Below the pieces are notes generated by a model. That model searched no databases. It was not told where the DNA came from and was given only the letters and a program-made list of their open reading frames with translations. Made by a program: the position numbers and the translations under genes. Of a stretch of 7,429 nt of DNA, positions 5,787-7,429 are shown piece by piece; position 1 is the first letter of the stretch, and every line of letters starts with the position of its first letter. The stretch covers positions 1-7,429 of the forward strand of contig CAZFWV010000336.1 in NCBI GenBank assembly GCA_964522605.1, given 5' to 3'. Source of the stretch: CAVZLD01 sp964522605 (GTDB lineage: Bacteria; Planctomycetota; Planctomycetia; Pirellulales; Pirellulaceae).

Positions 5787-7286
5787 TCAGCGTTGGGTTG
5801 CCAACAGGGGGTCTGTGGCGGCTTCCGAATCCGGAGTGGTTTCGATCGGATGAGGCTGCACCAGGACACTCGTTTCAAATTGGAACGGGAAGTTTTGCTG
5901 TCCTTCCGACTGGGAAATGCGTTTGCTGCTGACTTGGTGAAAGTCGTCGCGCAGATTGGCCTCGAGCTTGTCGAGCGTTCCTGGATCATTCACGCGAACA
6001 CTCATCGACATCACTCCGTTCCCGGTATTGGTGGGCGCCATGGTGATTCGCCGAACGACGGCCTGGTCCGCAGCGGGAAACTGTTCCGACAGGTAACGCA
6101 GCTCCTCCAGCCAGTGGATTTCGCCTGCCCTCCAGCGACCGATGGCGTCGACGACAGCGGTGCGACTGCGCCAGCGTTTCAATTCGTCTTCCGTCTTCTT
6201 GACGTCACCGGCCAAGCTGCGTGCGTCGTCGACGGCCTCATCCAATCGAGACTTGAAATGTCCGGTGACGAGTGCCAACGCAATCACGGCGGCCGTGGCA
6301 TAGAGGGCAATCTTGCGGCCATAACGGGGTGGCGGGGGAGGCTGCTTTGGATGAACGAAGTCGACGGCTGCCGTACCTGCGGCATAATCGCGGATCATCC
6401 CGATCAGTGCGGGAAAGCGATGAATCTGCTGCCGGTCGGCTTCCTTTCCCACGCGCAACCCGACCAGTGGATCCAGCATGGAAACTGGCAATTGGAGTTC
6501 TTCGGCCAACTGTTCGATGAACTCATTCGACCGTTTCAGATCATCGAACATGAAGATGTGACCGACATCGTCTTCTTCATCGGGTTCAAAGGGTGCAACG
6601 GCCAGTGTTCGCCGGATCTCATCCGAGACACGGGCGACTTCCAACGCATCGGTTTCGACATCCAACAGGCGGATTGTGCGGCTGAATACGACCTGTCCCT
6701 GTGAAAAGAGTGACATGTCGGCGTCACAGTCCATCACGGTGAGCAGTAGCGCCTTATTGTGAGCATGACCTGCCAGCCGGGAAAACAACGAAGCGATGGC
6801 CATCGGGCGCAGAACGACTTGAGCAGCCGGTTGTCCCGCCGCTTCGCAGACGGCCCGGATCTGAGCCATCGTCTCGGGCCGCACCGCAACGGCCTCGACA
6901 CGTCGCAAGATTTCTGAATCTGCCTGGTCGAAGTAATAATCGACGATCGAGTCCTCTGGCAAATCGGACAATTGTCGCAGGACCTCGTTCTGCACCAGCT
7001 CGGGTAACTCCGCATCGCTGGACGGGGGCAGTGCCAAGCTGAGCATCTCGACGCGAGAGCGCGGCAAGCCGATGAGCAGGTCAAAATGTTTTATCTGGTG
7101 CTCGTGTAATGTTTCCGCCAGCTGTTGTCCGATCTGTTCGGGAGTCGCCTCGGGATCGAGCGGCACGGAGAGTGCATGGCGAACCTCAATCTCCCGGCCG
7201 CGGACCTTGGCCACGAGAATCAGCAACCGGTGCTGGTGCCAGGAACAAGCGACGACGTTCGAGTGCGATGGTTTCAGTCGGAGCAT
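5787..7286 (-). CDS. PilM/GspL-like assembly protein with fused PilN-like periplasmic part
   Basis: This 499-residue protein is predicted to form the cytoplasmic and inner-membrane base of the secretion or pilus platform. I chose ATG 7286-7284. The frame extends to a TTG at 7385, but those 33 residues (Arg/Cys-rich) look non-coding, while N10-VVACSWHQHRLLILVAKVRGREIEVRHALSVPL looks like a true actin-fold opening of PilM-type proteins. Residues about 1-300 are the cytoplasmic PilM/GspL-like part, with LIGLPRSRVEMLSLALP and ELPELVQNEVLRQL as family-like segments. DFVHPKQPPPPPRYGRK (309-325) is a Pro-rich hinge before one membrane segment (about 325-343). A coiled-coil-like stretch (345-372) and a PilN-like alpha/beta domain (about 375-477) follow, then an acidic tail. 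An Asp/Glu-rich insert sits at 234-240. The same cytoplasm-membrane-periplasm order is found in GspL. The gene leads directly into the PilO-like gene. Confidence 0.82.
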   Translation of the reverse strand: MLRLKPSHSNVVACSWHQHRLLILVAKVRGREIEVRHALSVPLDPEATPEQIGQQLAETLHEHQIKHFDLLIGLPRSRVEMLSLALPPSSDAELPELVQNEVLRQLSDLPEDSIVDYYFDQADSEILRRVEAVAVRPETMAQIRAVCEAAGQPAAQVVLRPMAIASLFSRLAGHAHNKALLLTVMDCDADMSLFSQGQVVFSRTIRLLDVETDALEVARVSDEIRRTLAVAPFEPDEEDDVGHIFMFDDLKRSNEFIEQLAEELQLPVSMLDPLVGLRVGKEADRQQIHRFPALIGMIRDYAAGTAAVDFVHPKQPPPPPRYGRKIALYATAAVIALALVTGHFKSRLDEAVDDARSLAGDVKKTEDELKRWRSRTAVVDAIGRWRAGEIHWLEELRYLSEQFPAADQAVVRRITMAPTNTGNGVMSMSVRVNDPGTLDKLEANLRDDFHQVSSKRISQSEGQQNFPFQFETSVLVQPHPIETTPDSEAATDPLLATQR

Positions 7287-7429
7287 CAATGGACACCAGG
7301 GATGGCGGAGTCGTGTCAGCCGGTGGGATTGCGGGCAAATCGTTCGCCGGGAACAACGTACGATCAGGTCCAGGCTTTGTCTCAAAATCCTCGCGGAGCA
7401 CTGGCGGAGCCAGTGGCACTCGCGAAATC
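7186..7429 (-). CDS. C-terminal end of an upstream gene (partial; reading frame uncertain)
   Basis: A frame is open from the right edge (first full codon 7428-7426) to a TGA at 7188-7186, giving 81 codons with no visible start. The part before the PilM-like ATG is Pro-rich and acidic (for example LREDFETKPGPDRTLFPAND). Its codons favour G at position one and avoid it at position two, as coding DNA does. If real, it overlaps the PilM-like gene by about 100 nt, which is long. The competing reading is the frame 7429-7382, which ends in SAPRGF and TGA (7384-7382) and leaves a 95-nt gap. Gene order in type II systems would suggest a GspK-like or other pseudopilin gene here, but the visible residues do not prove any family. 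Confidence 0.4.
   Translation of the reverse strand, partial: ISRVPLAPPVLREDFETKPGPDRTLFPANDLPAIPPADTTPPSLVSIDAPTETIALERRRLFLAPAPVADSRGQGPRPGD

Noticed and set aside
5757..6704. Plus-strand open frame of 315 codons
   Set aside because: It is antisense to the PilM/PilN-like gene and the start of the PilO-like gene, without recognisable domains or a Shine-Dalgarno.
7287..7385. N-terminal extension of the PilM-like protein to the TTG at 7385
   Set aside because: The 33 extra residues are rich in Arg, Cys and His with no domain character, while the ATG at 7286 lies just before the family-like start.

Overview
The window looks like a piece of a Planctomycetota chromosome, most probably the Pirellulales/Pirellulaceae side. 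This rests on a moderately high GC content, the style of the proteins, and the pairing of a very long multi-domain secretin with a planctomycete-type lipoprotein. No species can be named from the sequence alone. All genes I can support lie on the minus strand, so the cluster reads from the right edge to the left edge. The many plus-strand open frames are antisense shadows.

In transcription order: (a) the C-terminal end of an upstream gene enters at the right edge (about 7186-7429, identity and frame uncertain). (b) A PilM/GspL-like protein with a fused PilN-like periplasmic part (5787-7286). (c) A PilO/GspM-like inner-membrane protein with a GspC/PilP-like C-terminal part (4888-5769), only 17 nt after the previous stop. 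(d) A 377-nt intergenic region with two large inverted-repeat structures and a good sigma70-type promoter. (e) A 1218-residue GspD-family secretin (854-4510) with about eight N-domain-like repeats. (f) A putative lipoprotein whose ATG overlaps the secretin stop as ATGA and which runs off the left edge (1-857). The lipoprotein has no stop inside the window and is easily missed by an ORF search that requires both ends.

Together the genes encode the inner-membrane assembly platform (PilMN/GspL-like and PilOP/GspMC-like), the outer-membrane channel (secretin) and a probable envelope partner lipoprotein. This is a type II secretion or type IV pilus-like system. The pseudopilin and ATPase genes are not in the window and may lie upstream.

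The least ordinary parts are the intergenic DNA, the repeat-expanded secretin and the lipoprotein's unusual N-terminus. The intergenic DNA holds a 98-nt hairpin built from four paired CGGAT-like units, directly followed by a 135-nt branched foldback element. I see no mobile-element gene, CRISPR array, tRNA or rRNA.
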